From Actinomycetota bacterium (GTDB taxonomy: Bacteria > Actinomycetota > Actinomycetes > S36-B12), in NCBI GenBank assembly GCA_016717115.1, contig JADKGE010000009.1, positions 62,001-126,000 on the forward strand: a DNA stretch of 64,000 nucleotides. The letters are read 5' to 3'. The notes beneath the pieces were generated by a model that did not search any database, was not told the DNA's origin, and worked only from the letters and a program-made list of their open reading frames with translations. The number at the start of each line of letters is the position of its first letter. The stretch's first letter is position 1. Positions 16,108 to 24,027 of the stretch are shown here, piece by piece. Both the position numbers and the translations under genes were made by a program.

Positions 16108-18717
16108 TCAGGCTCCGCTGTAGTCGTCGGTGGCGATGGGCAGTTCGAAGTAGAACGTCGATCCCTCGTCCGGTGAGGACGCAAGCCCGATCGATCCGTG
16201 CATGCGCTCCACGAGCTCCTTCGAGATGGCCAGGCCCAGGCCCGTGCCGCCCCGCTGCCGGCTGTCCGATGCGTCGACCTGCGAGAACTTCTCGAAGATG
16301 CTCTCCCGGAACGACTCCGGGATGCCCGGACCGTGATCGCTCACCTCGACCCGCACGACCGCCTCGCCGAGCCGGACCCGCACGCGGACGGTGGACCCCG
16401 AGGGGGAGAACTTCGCCGCGTTCGACAGCAGGTTGGCCAGGACCTGCAGCAGCCGCAGGCCGTCGACGTCGACCAGGGTGTCCTCGGCCCGCTCGTCGCT
16501 CAGGATCTTGACGCCGTACTTCACGGCGTAGGCCTCGTTGTCGACGATCGCACGGTCGATGATCGGCATGATCGGCTGCACCACGGAGTCGATCGTCACC
16601 TTCCCCTCGACGAGCTTCTCCATGTCGAGCAGGTCGTCGATGAGGATGGCGAGGCGCTGGCTGTTCTTCTGCGCGATCTCCACCATGCCGAGGGCCTTGG
16701 GCGGGAGCTCGCCCGTCACGCCCCCCGACACCAGCCCGAGCGCGCCGGAGATCGCCGTGAGGGGGGTGCGCAGCTCGTGGCTGACGGTGGAGACGAACTC
16801 GGACTTCATGCGCTCGACGCGCTTGCGGTCGGTGATGTCCGACGCCATCACCATGAACCCCTGCGGCTCGCCGTCGAGTCCCAGGAGCGGATTCGAGTCG
16901 AGCGCGACCCAGAAGGCCTCGCCGGAGTTCTTGTAGGCAAGCAGTTCCGCGGAGAACGGCTCGCGGCGGGTCATCGAATCGCGGATGAGGGTCTCCGTCG
17001 CGGCGTTCGTGCCGGATCCGTGGAGCACGTCGCGCGGTCGTCGGCCCAGCAGCTCGTCGGCGGTGTAGCCCGTCATGCGCAGGAAGCCGTCGTTCACCCA
17101 CTCGATGCGACCGTCGTGGTCGGTGATGAGGACACCATTCGTCATCTGGCTCGCGACCAGCGACAGCCGCGCGATCGACTCCTGGTCGCTGCGGTGCTGG
17201 ACGATGGTGCTGGCGGCATCGAGGAGCTGCCCCATGGTCACGACGAGGGGCTCCAGGTAGGCGATCATGTCGTCGGAGTAGCCCTCGGCCCTGTTCGCCA
17301 GGCCGAGCATGCCGACGAGCCTGCTGCCCCGGCGGATCGGCAGCCCAAGGTACGAGGTCATGGGCGGATGCTCTGCTGGCAGCCCCCCGCGGCGCGGGTC
17401 GCTGGACGGGTCGTTCGAGATGACGGGCTCACCGGTGGTGAGGGTGATGCCGAACAGCGTGTTGGGATTGTCGAACTCCATGCCGTCCTGGCCGACCGCC
17501 TCGAACATGGCACGGGTGGCGTCATTCCAGGCGATGTTGGTGATCGCCTTCGTCGTCAGGTATGGGTCGCCGTTGTCTCGCTGCATGACCTCGCCGATGA
17601 AGCCGTACGCGCTGCCCGTGAGGTCGAGCACGTCCTCGAGGAGTCTCGCGAATGGCAGCGACCGGTCCTCGCGTTCGATGAACGTCGACTGGGCCCGCGT
17701 GATCACCTGGGCGATGCGCCGCTGGCCCCTGAGCTTCTCGTCGAGCTGCCAACGGCGAAGGACGGTGGCGATCCAGCGTCCGAGCAGGCGGACGAAGTCG
17801 ATGTCCGCCTCGCTGAACGCGCGGCCCGGCCGGGACTCGGGGGAGGAGAAGTTGAGCGTCCCGTAGCGCTCGCCCGCGACCCTGATCGCCACGCCGATGT
17901 AGCTCTCGAGGCGGAAGGCCTGATAGCAGGGATGCGAGGACCACTCCGATTCCCGCATGCTGTCGATGGCCAGGACCTCGTCCGAGGTGAGGGTGATGTG
18001 GCAGTAGGTATGGCCCAGGGGGAAGTGCTGGCCGTCGGCGATCGCGTTGTCGGGTGAGACCTGGACGACGATCTCGTAGTCGTCGCCGTCGATGCGGCTG
18101 ACGATGCCCAGGGGCAGGCCGAGGTACTCACTGCCCACGGCCAGGGCCCGGCGCATGAGCTCCTTGGGGTCCTCCTCGCTCAGTGCCGTCACCTCGGTGA
18201 GCGCGAGGAGCGCCCGCTGCTGGCTCTCGATGTGCGCCTGGCCGAGCTCGATCTCGACGAGGTCGGCGATGTCGCGCAGCACGCGGCCCTGGAGGTCGGA
18301 CCACTCGCGGGGGACCGTGTCGATGACGCACAGCGTCCCGGCGGCCAGGCCGTCAGCGGTCTTGAGCGGGGCGCCCGCGTAGAAGCGGATCTCCGGATGG
18401 CCGGTGACGAGGGGGTTGTCGGCGAACCGCTCGTCCGCGCTCGCATCGGGAACGACGAAGACGTCCTCGCCGAGAATCGCGTGCGAGCAGAAGGCAACTT
18501 CGCGTGGCGTCTGGGTGGCCTCGAGCCCCTGACGGGACTTGAACCACTGCCGCTCGGAGTCGATGAGGGAAACGAGGGCGATGGGGGTCTGGAACATCTC
18601 CTGAGCCAGCCGGGTCAGCCGGTCGAACCGCTCCTCCGCGGCCGAATCGAGGATGGCCAGCGCGCGCAGCGAACGTAGGCGTTCAGCCTCGTTCGCGGGC
18701 AGCGGCGCGGGAATCAT
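16108..18717 (-). CDS. Multi-GAF/PAS sensor histidine kinase
   Basis: The 869-residue cytoplasmic kinase has three GAF-type domains (about residues 20-165, 165-325 and 330-505) and a PAS domain (about 515-635). HisKA has His647 in SHELRTPL, and the HATPase C-terminus has N box NLLSNAAKFS and glycine boxes DHGPGIP and GGTGLGLAI. The first GAF has the CSHAILGEDVFVVPDA and YAGAPL features of actinobacterial GAF sensors. No membrane helix is seen, so the signal is intracellular or diffusible. It is followed after one base by its receiver gene. The kinase core is very like the one encoded at 473-1966. Confidence 0.93.
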   Translation of the reverse strand: MIPAPLPANEAERLRSLRALAILDSAAEERFDRLTRLAQEMFQTPIALVSLIDSERQWFKSRQGLEATQTPREVAFCSHAILGEDVFVVPDASADERFADNPLVTGHPEIRFYAGAPLKTADGLAAGTLCVIDTVPREWSDLQGRVLRDIADLVEIELGQAHIESQQRALLALTEVTALSEEDPKELMRRALAVGSEYLGLPLGIVSRIDGDDYEIVVQVSPDNAIADGQHFPLGHTYCHITLTSDEVLAIDSMRESEWSSHPCYQAFRLESYIGVAIRVAGERYGTLNFSSPESRPGRAFSEADIDFVRLLGRWIATVLRRWQLDEKLRGQRRIAQVITRAQSTFIEREDRSLPFARLLEDVLDLTGSAYGFIGEVMQRDNGDPYLTTKAITNIAWNDATRAMFEAVGQDGMEFDNPNTLFGITLTTGEPVISNDPSSDPRRGGLPAEHPPMTSYLGLPIRRGSRLVGMLGLANRAEGYSDDMIAYLEPLVVTMGQLLDAASTIVQHRSDQESIARLSLVASQMTNGVLITDHDGRIEWVNDGFLRMTGYTADELLGRRPRDVLHGSGTNAATETLIRDSMTRREPFSAELLAYKNSGEAFWVALDSNPLLGLDGEPQGFMVMASDITDRKRVERMKSEFVSTVSHELRTPLTAISGALGLVSGGVTGELPPKALGMVEIAQKNSQRLAILIDDLLDMEKLVEGKVTIDSVVQPIMPIIDRAIVDNEAYAVKYGVKILSDERAEDTLVDVDGLRLLQVLANLLSNAAKFSPSGSTVRVRVRLGEAVVRVEVSDHGPGIPESFRESIFEKFSQVDASDSRQRGGTGLGLAISKELVERMHGSIGLASSPDEGSTFYFELPIATDDYSGA

Positions 18718-18820
18718 CGGCTGGGTCCTGGATGGCTTGAGGGGTTGATGGGTTCCCGAAGTGTGGCAGAGAACGGGGAGCGCCTCCTGCCGTGAGCGGC
18801 CTGTCGCCGAGGTTGTGAGG

Positions 18821-18836
18821 GGGTCGTGAGCGACCC
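18821..18836. other. Perfect hairpin in the kinase/smpB divergent gap
   Basis: GGGTCG (18821-18826) and CGACCC (18831-18836) are separated by TGAG. The hairpin lies in the 176-base gap between the divergent starts of the kinase (18717) and smpB (18894), where the word GTGAG also occurs several times. It could be an operator affecting either gene. There is no adjacent coding sequence or U-run. Confidence 0.3.
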
Positions 18837-18879
18837 GTGAGGCGGACGTGCGCCCTCGGCCGGGTTCGCCGGATACTCG

Positions 18880-18885
18880 TATGAT
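18880..18885 (+). promoter_or_regulatory. Candidate -10 element of smpB
   Basis: TATGAT is a near-consensus -10 hexamer ending eight bases before the ATG of smpB (18894), so the transcript would have almost no leader. The -35 region 17 bases upstream is GC-rich and unlike the consensus. Confidence 0.5.
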
Positions 18886-18893
18886 CGCTAGTC

Positions 18894-19358
18894 ATGCCGC
18901 GTGAGAAGGGCCGCAAGCTCATCGCCCAGAACAAGAAGGCCCGCTACGACTATTCGATCGAGGACGTCTACGAGGCGGGAATGGTCCTCACCGGCACCGA
19001 GGTGAAGTCGCTGCGAGCCGGGCGGGCCTCTCTGACGGACGGCTACGCCACCCTCGACGACGGCGAGGTCTGGCTGCGAGGGGTCCACATCCCGGAGTAC
19101 ACCCTGGGCACCTGGACCAACCATGAGCCCCGGCGGGCGCGCAAGCTGCTGCTGCACCGCGACGAGGTGCGGCGCATCGCGGCGAAGACCAAGGAGTCGG
19201 GCGTCACGTTGGTGCCGCTGGCCATGTACTTCCAGGACGGCTATGCGAAGGTCGAGATCGCGGTCGCGCGCGGCCGCCGTAGCTATGACAAGCGCCAGGC
19301 GATCGCCGAGCGGGAGTCCAAGCGCGAGACCGATCGCGCCCTCGGGCAGCGGGGGTAG
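18894..19358 (+). CDS. smpB: SsrA-binding protein SmpB
   Basis: The 154-residue protein binds tmRNA and carries it into stalled ribosomes for trans-translation. It has the expected N-terminus (KGRKLIAQNKKARYDYSIED), the core GMVLTGTEVKSLRAGRASL, and the basic C-terminal tail after RGRRSYDKRQAI that enters the mRNA channel. Its RNA partner, ssrA, lies at 21782-22148, separated from it only by a protease gene. Confidence 0.96.
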   Translation: MPREKGRKLIAQNKKARYDYSIEDVYEAGMVLTGTEVKSLRAGRASLTDGYATLDDGEVWLRGVHIPEYTLGTWTNHEPRRARKLLLHRDEVRRIAAKTKESGVTLVPLAMYFQDGYAKVEIAVARGRRSYDKRQAIAERESKRETDRALGQRG

Positions 19359-19399
19359 GTTCCCCGGGAAGAATTGCCCGCTATTGCCCTGTTTTGTGG

Positions 19400-19418
19400 G
19401 GCGATAGTCGCCTACACT
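19400..19418 (+). promoter_or_regulatory. Hairpin/operator overlapping a candidate promoter of the protease gene
   Basis: The perfect inverted repeat GGCGA-TAG-TCGCC (19400-19412) abuts the -10-like hexamer TACACT (19413-19418). A TGTTTT at 19390-19395 is a weak -35 with a 17-base spacer that contains the repeat. This arrangement would let a repressor block the promoter. The start codon of the protease is about 65 bases further on. Confidence 0.35.
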
Positions 19419-19484
19419 CGCAGGATCGCCCTCCACCGTCCCGGGGGCGATGGCCGTCCAGATTCTCGGGTGAGGACCGTCCCC

Positions 19485-21667
19485 ATGCCCCTGCTGTCGC
19501 GCGTGCCCTGGGCTCGCTCGTCGGCGCGCGCCGGGGTGGGCGTTGCGCTCGCCATCGTCGCTTCGGTTGCCCTGGCCTTCGCGTCGCTACCTGCCGCTGC
19601 CGCCCCGCTGGCCGACCCCACCGAGGGGGTCGTGACGGCGATGATCGTCGCCTACGCGCCGGGCGTGAGCCCCGAGGATCCCAATGGCAACGCGACGGGT
19701 GACGAGGTGCTCGCGGCCGATGAGCCGCGGCTCGTGCCGGGCGCCTATCTCGGCTTCGGCTTCTATCGCGTCGACCTGTCCCGACCGGTCACGGAGGCCG
19801 CGGCCCGGTCCATCGCAGCCGAGTTGGCGCAGTTCGCGAAGGTGACGTCCGCGGAGCCCGACCTCGTCATGACGGCGGCGGCGACCCAGGACCCGGTGCC
19901 GGCATGGGGACTGGACCGGATCGACCAGCGTTCCCTTCCCATCAGCGACTCCTACACCTACTCGACGACAGGAGCCGGGGTCACCGCCTACGTCGTCGAC
20001 AGCGGGATCCGGGCATCGCATGTGGAGGTCGCCGGCCGCGTGCGCAACGGGGTTGACGAGGTGCTCGACGGCAACGGCACCGACGACTGCAACGGCCACG
20101 GCACGCACGTTGCGGGGACTCTCGCAGGGGAGACGTTCGGGGTGGCCAAGGAGGCAGAGCTGGTTCCCGTCCGCGTGCTCGGCTGCTCGGGCTCGGGAAC
20201 GGCCAGTGCGCTCATCTCAGGACTGCAGTGGGTGGTTGCCGACCACGACGAGGGAGTGCCCGCCGTCCTCAACCTGAGCCTGGGCTTCGGCGCGGTCCTG
20301 ACGTCGGTCGACAGCGTGGTCAAGTCGGTGGTCGCCGACGGGATCACGGTGGTGATCGCGTCGGGCAACGCCGGCACCGACGCCTGCCGGAGCAGCCCGG
20401 GCGGCGTCCCGGAGGCGATCACCGTGAACGCGACCGGAGACGTCGGATCGACCGGTGTCGAGGCCGCCTCGGACGCCCGGGCATCGTTCTCGAACTACGG
20501 CGAATGCACCGACATCTATGCGCCCGGCGTGCAGATCCGGTCGGCGTGGTCCGACAGCGACGTCGCGACGAGCACCGTGAGCGGGACGTCGGCGGCGGCG
20601 CCGCACGTGGCGGGGGCAGCGGCTCGGGTGCTGGAGGCTCATCCCGACTACTCGCCGGCCCAGGTATGGGCGGTCCTGGCGTCCGCGGCCACACCGATCC
20701 CGGAGTCGGGCCTCGCGTCCGATCCGGCCTGGCTGGTCTTCACCGGGTCGTCCAGCGTGTCGGCGGCGGACGCGGCCCCCGAGGCCCTGACCTCCGTGCG
20801 GGCGGTGTCGGGCGACGGCTCCTTGAGGGTTTCGTGGTCCGAACCGGCTGACGGGGGCAGTCCCATCACGGGGTACAGCGCGATCCTGTTCAGCGAGCTG
20901 AACGGCGGCAACGTCGTCGGCCTCCCCTGCACGACCGAGGCGCTGACGTGCACCTTCGACGGCCTCACCAACGGCGCCACCTACTTCGCCGCCGTCACCG
21001 CGTCGAACGACGTCGGGACGAGTCCGGCGAGCAGCCCGCGCGCCGCCGGAATCCCCATCGCCCCGACCACGCGACCATCGGCACCTCAGGGCGTCCTCGC
21101 GACCGCGGGCAACGCGCGCGCCCGGGTGACGTGGGTGGCGCCCTCGTCGGACGGCGGCAGTGACCTCACCGGGTTCGTCGCCCGGGCCTGGTCGTCGGCG
21201 TCGGGGGCGCGACACCCGTCCGCACCTGCTCGGCGTCCGGCGAGAACGGCCGGGCCTGCGCACTCGTCGGCCTCGTCAACGGCACAACGTACTTCGTCGA
21301 CGTGGTCGCGGTGAACTCGGCGGGAGCGGGCCCCGAGTCGAGTCCACGGGTGCCGGTCCGGCCGGTCACCGTTCCTACCGCCCCGGATGACGTGACGGTG
21401 CGGCCGGGCGGCCGGTCAGCCACCGTGTCGTGGAGCGCTCCCACATCGGCGGGGGGAGCGACGGTCGTCTCCTACGCCGCGCGGGCCTGGTCCGCGTCCT
21501 CGGGCGGGCTCATCCGCTCGTCGTGCACTGTGGGAGGGACGCGCGGCCTCACGTGCGTCCTGCGCGGTCTCGCGTCGGGCGCCACCTACTACGTCGACGT
21601 CGTGGCGGTGAACCGCACCGGCACGGGCTCCGCATCGAAGCCCCGGGTCGTCGTGACGGCCCAGTAG
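19485..21667 (+). CDS. Secreted subtilisin-like serine protease (S8) with FN3 repeats, frameshifted near the 3' end
   Basis: A signal peptide (hydrophobic core ending LPAAAAPLA) is followed by an I9-type propeptide (about residues 45-130). The S8 catalytic domain follows with Asp172 (YVVDSGI), His205 (NGHGTHVAG), the oxyanion Asn in IASGNAG, and Ser369 (SGTSAAAPH). Three fibronectin type III domains complete it (about 435-530, 535-635, 640-727). The frame from ATG 19485 (GAGGA site upstream) stops at 21314 within the second FN3. Homology continues in another frame to 21667. One G is missing from the run at 21203-21207; adding it restores SGGATPVRTCSASGENGRAC and a 727-residue protein. The catalytic part is intact either way. 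The enzyme should act outside the cell. Confidence 0.88.
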
Positions 21668-21704
21668 TCCGCCCACGGGTGCCGCGTGGGCCGCAGACGG
21701 GCGT

Positions 21705-21733
21705 TTGGCGGTGTCGCCCGGGCGGCGTACCAT
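21705..21733 (+). promoter_or_regulatory. Candidate promoter of ssrA
   Basis: TTGGCG (21705-21710) and TACCAT (21728-21733) are separated by exactly 17 bases, a good match to a vegetative actinobacterial promoter. Transcription would start near 21740, leaving a leader of about 40 bases that is removed when the tmRNA precursor is processed. Confidence 0.5.
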
Positions 21734-21740
21734 CGAAGGC

Positions 21741-21760
21741 GAGCAGGGGTTGCCCTGCTC
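21741..21760 (+). other. Hairpin in the pre-tmRNA leader
   Basis: GAGCAGGG (21741-21748) and CCCTGCTC (21753-21760) form a perfect 8-bp stem with loop GTTG. It begins right where the predicted ssrA transcript would start and is followed by a second small repeat ATTGA/TCAAT (21766-21779) that ends just before the mature 5' end. It may protect or guide processing of the precursor. It could instead terminate the protease transcript, but no U-run follows. Confidence 0.4.
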
Positions 21761-21781
21761 GAGGGATTGAAAACTCAATAT

Positions 21782-22148
21782 GGGGGTGACAGGTTTCGAC
21801 GGACAGATGTTTTGACCGGAGAAGCGTGTCGAGAATCAAGGTGATCTCGTTAAGCATCCTTGAAAACAAATAACTGCCAAAAACACGCAGTCAGCTGAGT
21901 CCTACGCCCTCGCGGCGTAGTACATAGATCAGCCGTCAGCCCAATGCGTCCCCGAATTGGGGTCTGACGTCGCTAGGGGACTCACCAATCGCTCCGGTCA
22001 CGGGAGCGGGCGGAAAGCCAAACAGTGACTGGGCCGTCACCGCGCAGTGCCACACGAAGCGCGGGGGCCGAGTAGCGACAGCGTGGCTACACACGTAGAA
22101 GAACGGAAGAAGCCTGCACGGACCCGGGTTCGATTCCCGGCACCTCCA
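21782..22148 (+). ncRNA. ssrA: tmRNA (transfer-messenger RNA)
   Basis: The 367-base RNA opens with GGGGGTGACAGGTTTCGAC, the hallmark 5' end, and closes with a T-arm (GGGTTCGATTCCC) and CACCTCC, which pairs with the 5' GGGGGTG to form the acceptor stem. The tag reading frame runs from the resume codon GCC at 21876 to TAG at 21918-21920 and encodes AKNTQSAESYALAA, ending in the usual YALAA degron. The CCA end is not fully encoded. With SmpB it rescues ribosomes stalled on broken messages. Confidence 0.97.
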
Positions 22149-22201
22149 CACTGACCTGATGGCCGTTCCGGTTGTCGGGACATGACGATGGCTCGCCACG
22201 G

Positions 22202-22230
22202 AAGCCCGCAAGGGCTCCGTAGGCGGGCTT
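22202..22230 (+). terminator. Terminator downstream of ssrA
   Basis: AAGCCCGC (22202-22209) pairs with GCGGGCTT (22223-22230) around a 13-base loop, followed by TCGCCGTTTC. The 8-bp stem starts about 54 bases after the tmRNA 3' end. It could also stop transcription of the minus-strand gene that ends at 22261. Confidence 0.6.
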
Positions 22231-22260
22231 TCGCCGTTTCGGGTGCGGTCGTCGTGCGGG

Positions 22261-22551
22261 CTACGGCGAGTAGTGCTCGAACGAGCCCGGCCCGTCCATG
22301 TGCGGCCCGACGACGTCGACGAACTGCTGCAGGGCGGGGGAGTTCCAGAAGATGACCTTGTGGTGCTCGATCGTCTCCCATTGGGCGAGGAACATGAACC
22401 GATGCGGATTCTCGATGCCCCAGCCGTACGGCGTGTAGCCGAGGAAGCCCTCCGAGGGACCGATGATGTGCTCTGCCGCGTAGGCCATGTCACGCTCGAA
22501 GTCCTCCTTGTGACCGGGGAGGACGTCGATGAGGCCGAGTTCGGTAACCAT
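22261..22551 (-). CDS. Small antibiotic-biosynthesis-monooxygenase-like (ABM) protein
   Basis: The 96-residue protein fits the dimeric alpha/beta-barrel ABM family: a first strand (VTELGLIDVLPG), the helix KEDFERDMAYAAEHI, and the FMFLAQWETIEHHKVIFWNSPALQQF segment with the conserved Trp and helix. Such proteins are cofactor-free oxygenases, heme-degrading proteins or stress proteins; the specific reaction cannot be told. It is a lone gene on the minus strand after the tmRNA. Confidence 0.65.
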   Translation of the reverse strand: MVTELGLIDVLPGHKEDFERDMAYAAEHIIGPSEGFLGYTPYGWGIENPHRFMFLAQWETIEHHKVIFWNSPALQQFVDVVGPHMDGPGSFEHYSP

Positions 22552-22617
22552 GCGGGCACGCTAGCGCCGGGGCCACCGGTCGCGCCGGGGAATCTCAGGG
22601 CCAGCGCCGCGCGCCGG

Positions 22618-23784
22618 TCATGAGGCCGCCGAGGCCTTGCCCGTCCAGCGACCCAGGAGGGACTCCAGCGGCCCCTGGTCGAACCGACTGAGCCAGATCC
22701 TGGCGAGGACGGCGAGCACGACCCAGGCCGCGATGCCGGACAGCACCACCGGCAGTGCCGTCCACTGCCCGAAGTAGCCCAGGCCGTAGCCACAGAAGAG
22801 GAACGACAGGAGCACGGACTGCCCGATGTAGACGCTCAGCGACACGCGGCCCGGAACGGCCTCGAAGGCCACCAGGTGCGGCCGACTCGCCAGTCCCCAG
22901 CCAAGGAGCCCGAGGTAGCCGGCAGCGAGGATCGGCGCGGTGGCGAAGCCGAGCGCTGTGCCGACCGCGGCCACGCTCGCGCTTGCCGACGCATCCTCCT
23001 GGGGGACGAGCGCCATGACCGCGGCCGCACCCTGTATCGGCAGGCCAACGAGAAGGCCGATCAGCGCGATGCGTCGCCACTGCGGGAGCCGCAGGTGCGG
23101 ATCGGCCAGCGCCTGGGATCTCGCGGCCAGCAGGCCCAGGCAGAACGCACCGAACGCCATGACGTCCTGGAGTGCGACCAGGGAGGCCAGCACGATCGGG
23201 AGGGCCCGCAGGCGCGCTAGGGCGGCCTCGAGGAAGGTGCCGTTGGCGAGCGCGTCGTCGAGGGCCGCCAAGGTGGGATCGGTGTGTCCGGTCAGGGAGT
23301 TCGGGTCGATTGCGGTGAGCGGACCGAGGAAGAGGAAGGGCAGGATCGCTCCGACGGCGACCCCGACGATGGCCCAGCGTCGCAGGGCCCGATCGGAGCG
23401 TCCGGACACGGCGAGCAGGCCGAAGCCCAGGACCGCGTAGCTGATGAGGATGTCGCCGATGTAGAAGAACACCGCATGGACGAACCCGATGACGGCGAGA
23501 CCGATCAGTCGCCTGCGGAAGCGGCGACGGTTGGGGGCGCTCCCGTCCCGAAGGATGAATGCTGCGCTGTAGCCGAACAGGAACGAGAAGAGCAGGTAGA
23601 ACTTGCCCTGGGCCAACGCGATGACCAGGAACGCGGTTGCCTTGTTGGCGGTGCCTTCGAGCGAGGCGGCGGTGAAGCCGTCGTACGACAGTCCGAGCAG
23701 CGGGACGTTGACCACGACGATGCCGAGCAGTGCGATGCCCCGGAGCCGATCTGGGAACACCTGGCGTGCGCCGGGGACCGACAT
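22618..23784 (-). CDS. DUF418-family multi-pass membrane protein
   Basis: The 388-residue protein has about ten hydrophobic helices. It begins with the characteristic DRLRGIALLGIVVVNVP segment shared by DUF418 and related acyltransferase-like membrane proteins, followed by GKFYLLFSFLFGYSAAFIL. Its C-terminal third has the DUF418 pattern (GRVSLSVYIGQSVLL and a terminal Gly-rich segment). The biochemical role of the family is unsettled; a membrane-bound transfer or transport activity is possible. ATG 23784 gives a normal N-terminus. The ABM gene lies 67 bases downstream. Confidence 0.75.
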   Translation of the reverse strand: MSVPGARQVFPDRLRGIALLGIVVVNVPLLGLSYDGFTAASLEGTANKATAFLVIALAQGKFYLLFSFLFGYSAAFILRDGSAPNRRRFRRRLIGLAVIGFVHAVFFYIGDILISYAVLGFGLLAVSGRSDRALRRWAIVGVAVGAILPFLFLGPLTAIDPNSLTGHTDPTLAALDDALANGTFLEAALARLRALPIVLASLVALQDVMAFGAFCLGLLAARSQALADPHLRLPQWRRIALIGLLVGLPIQGAAAVMALVPQEDASASASVAAVGTALGFATAPILAAGYLGLLGWGLASRPHLVAFEAVPGRVSLSVYIGQSVLLSFLFCGYGLGYFGQWTALPVVLSGIAAWVVLAVLARIWLSRFDQGPLESLLGRWTGKASAAS

Positions 23785-23992
23785 GCTCGGACGCTAACAG
23801 GAACGGGGCGGACGTCGCCTGCGTCAGCCGCGGGCGCAGGTCGAGGAAGGGCTCGATGGTGCTCGGCACCGCCATCGCGACAGCCTCCGTCGCCTTCGGT
23901 ATGTCGGCTGTGGCGCACTTCCGTCGACGTGGCGCACGTGTGAATCCGATCCGCCTCGATCGGCCGCATCCACCGCACGACGGCAGACGACA

Positions 23993-24021
23993 TTGACCAC
24001 CGGCCGATCGTCACGTAGAAC
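23993..24021 (+). promoter_or_regulatory. Promoter of the ankyrin lipoprotein gene, leaderless
   Basis: TTGACC (23993-23998) and TAGAAC (24016-24021) have a 17-base spacer. The predicted start point coincides with the ATG at 24028, so the message would be leaderless. The remainder of the 243-base gap (23785-24027) shows no gene or repeat that I can support. Confidence 0.55.
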
Positions 24022-24027
24022 ATCGGG

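Noticed and set aside
22115..22150. tRNA-like T-arm as a separate tRNA gene
   Set aside because: It is the 3' half of the tmRNA; the acceptor partner is the 5' GGGGGTG at 21782.
23785..24027. Short open frame with a hydrophobic stretch in the gap before the ankyrin gene
   Set aside because: It lacks a ribosome site, overlaps the promoter region and the divergent gene start, and matches no family I recognise.
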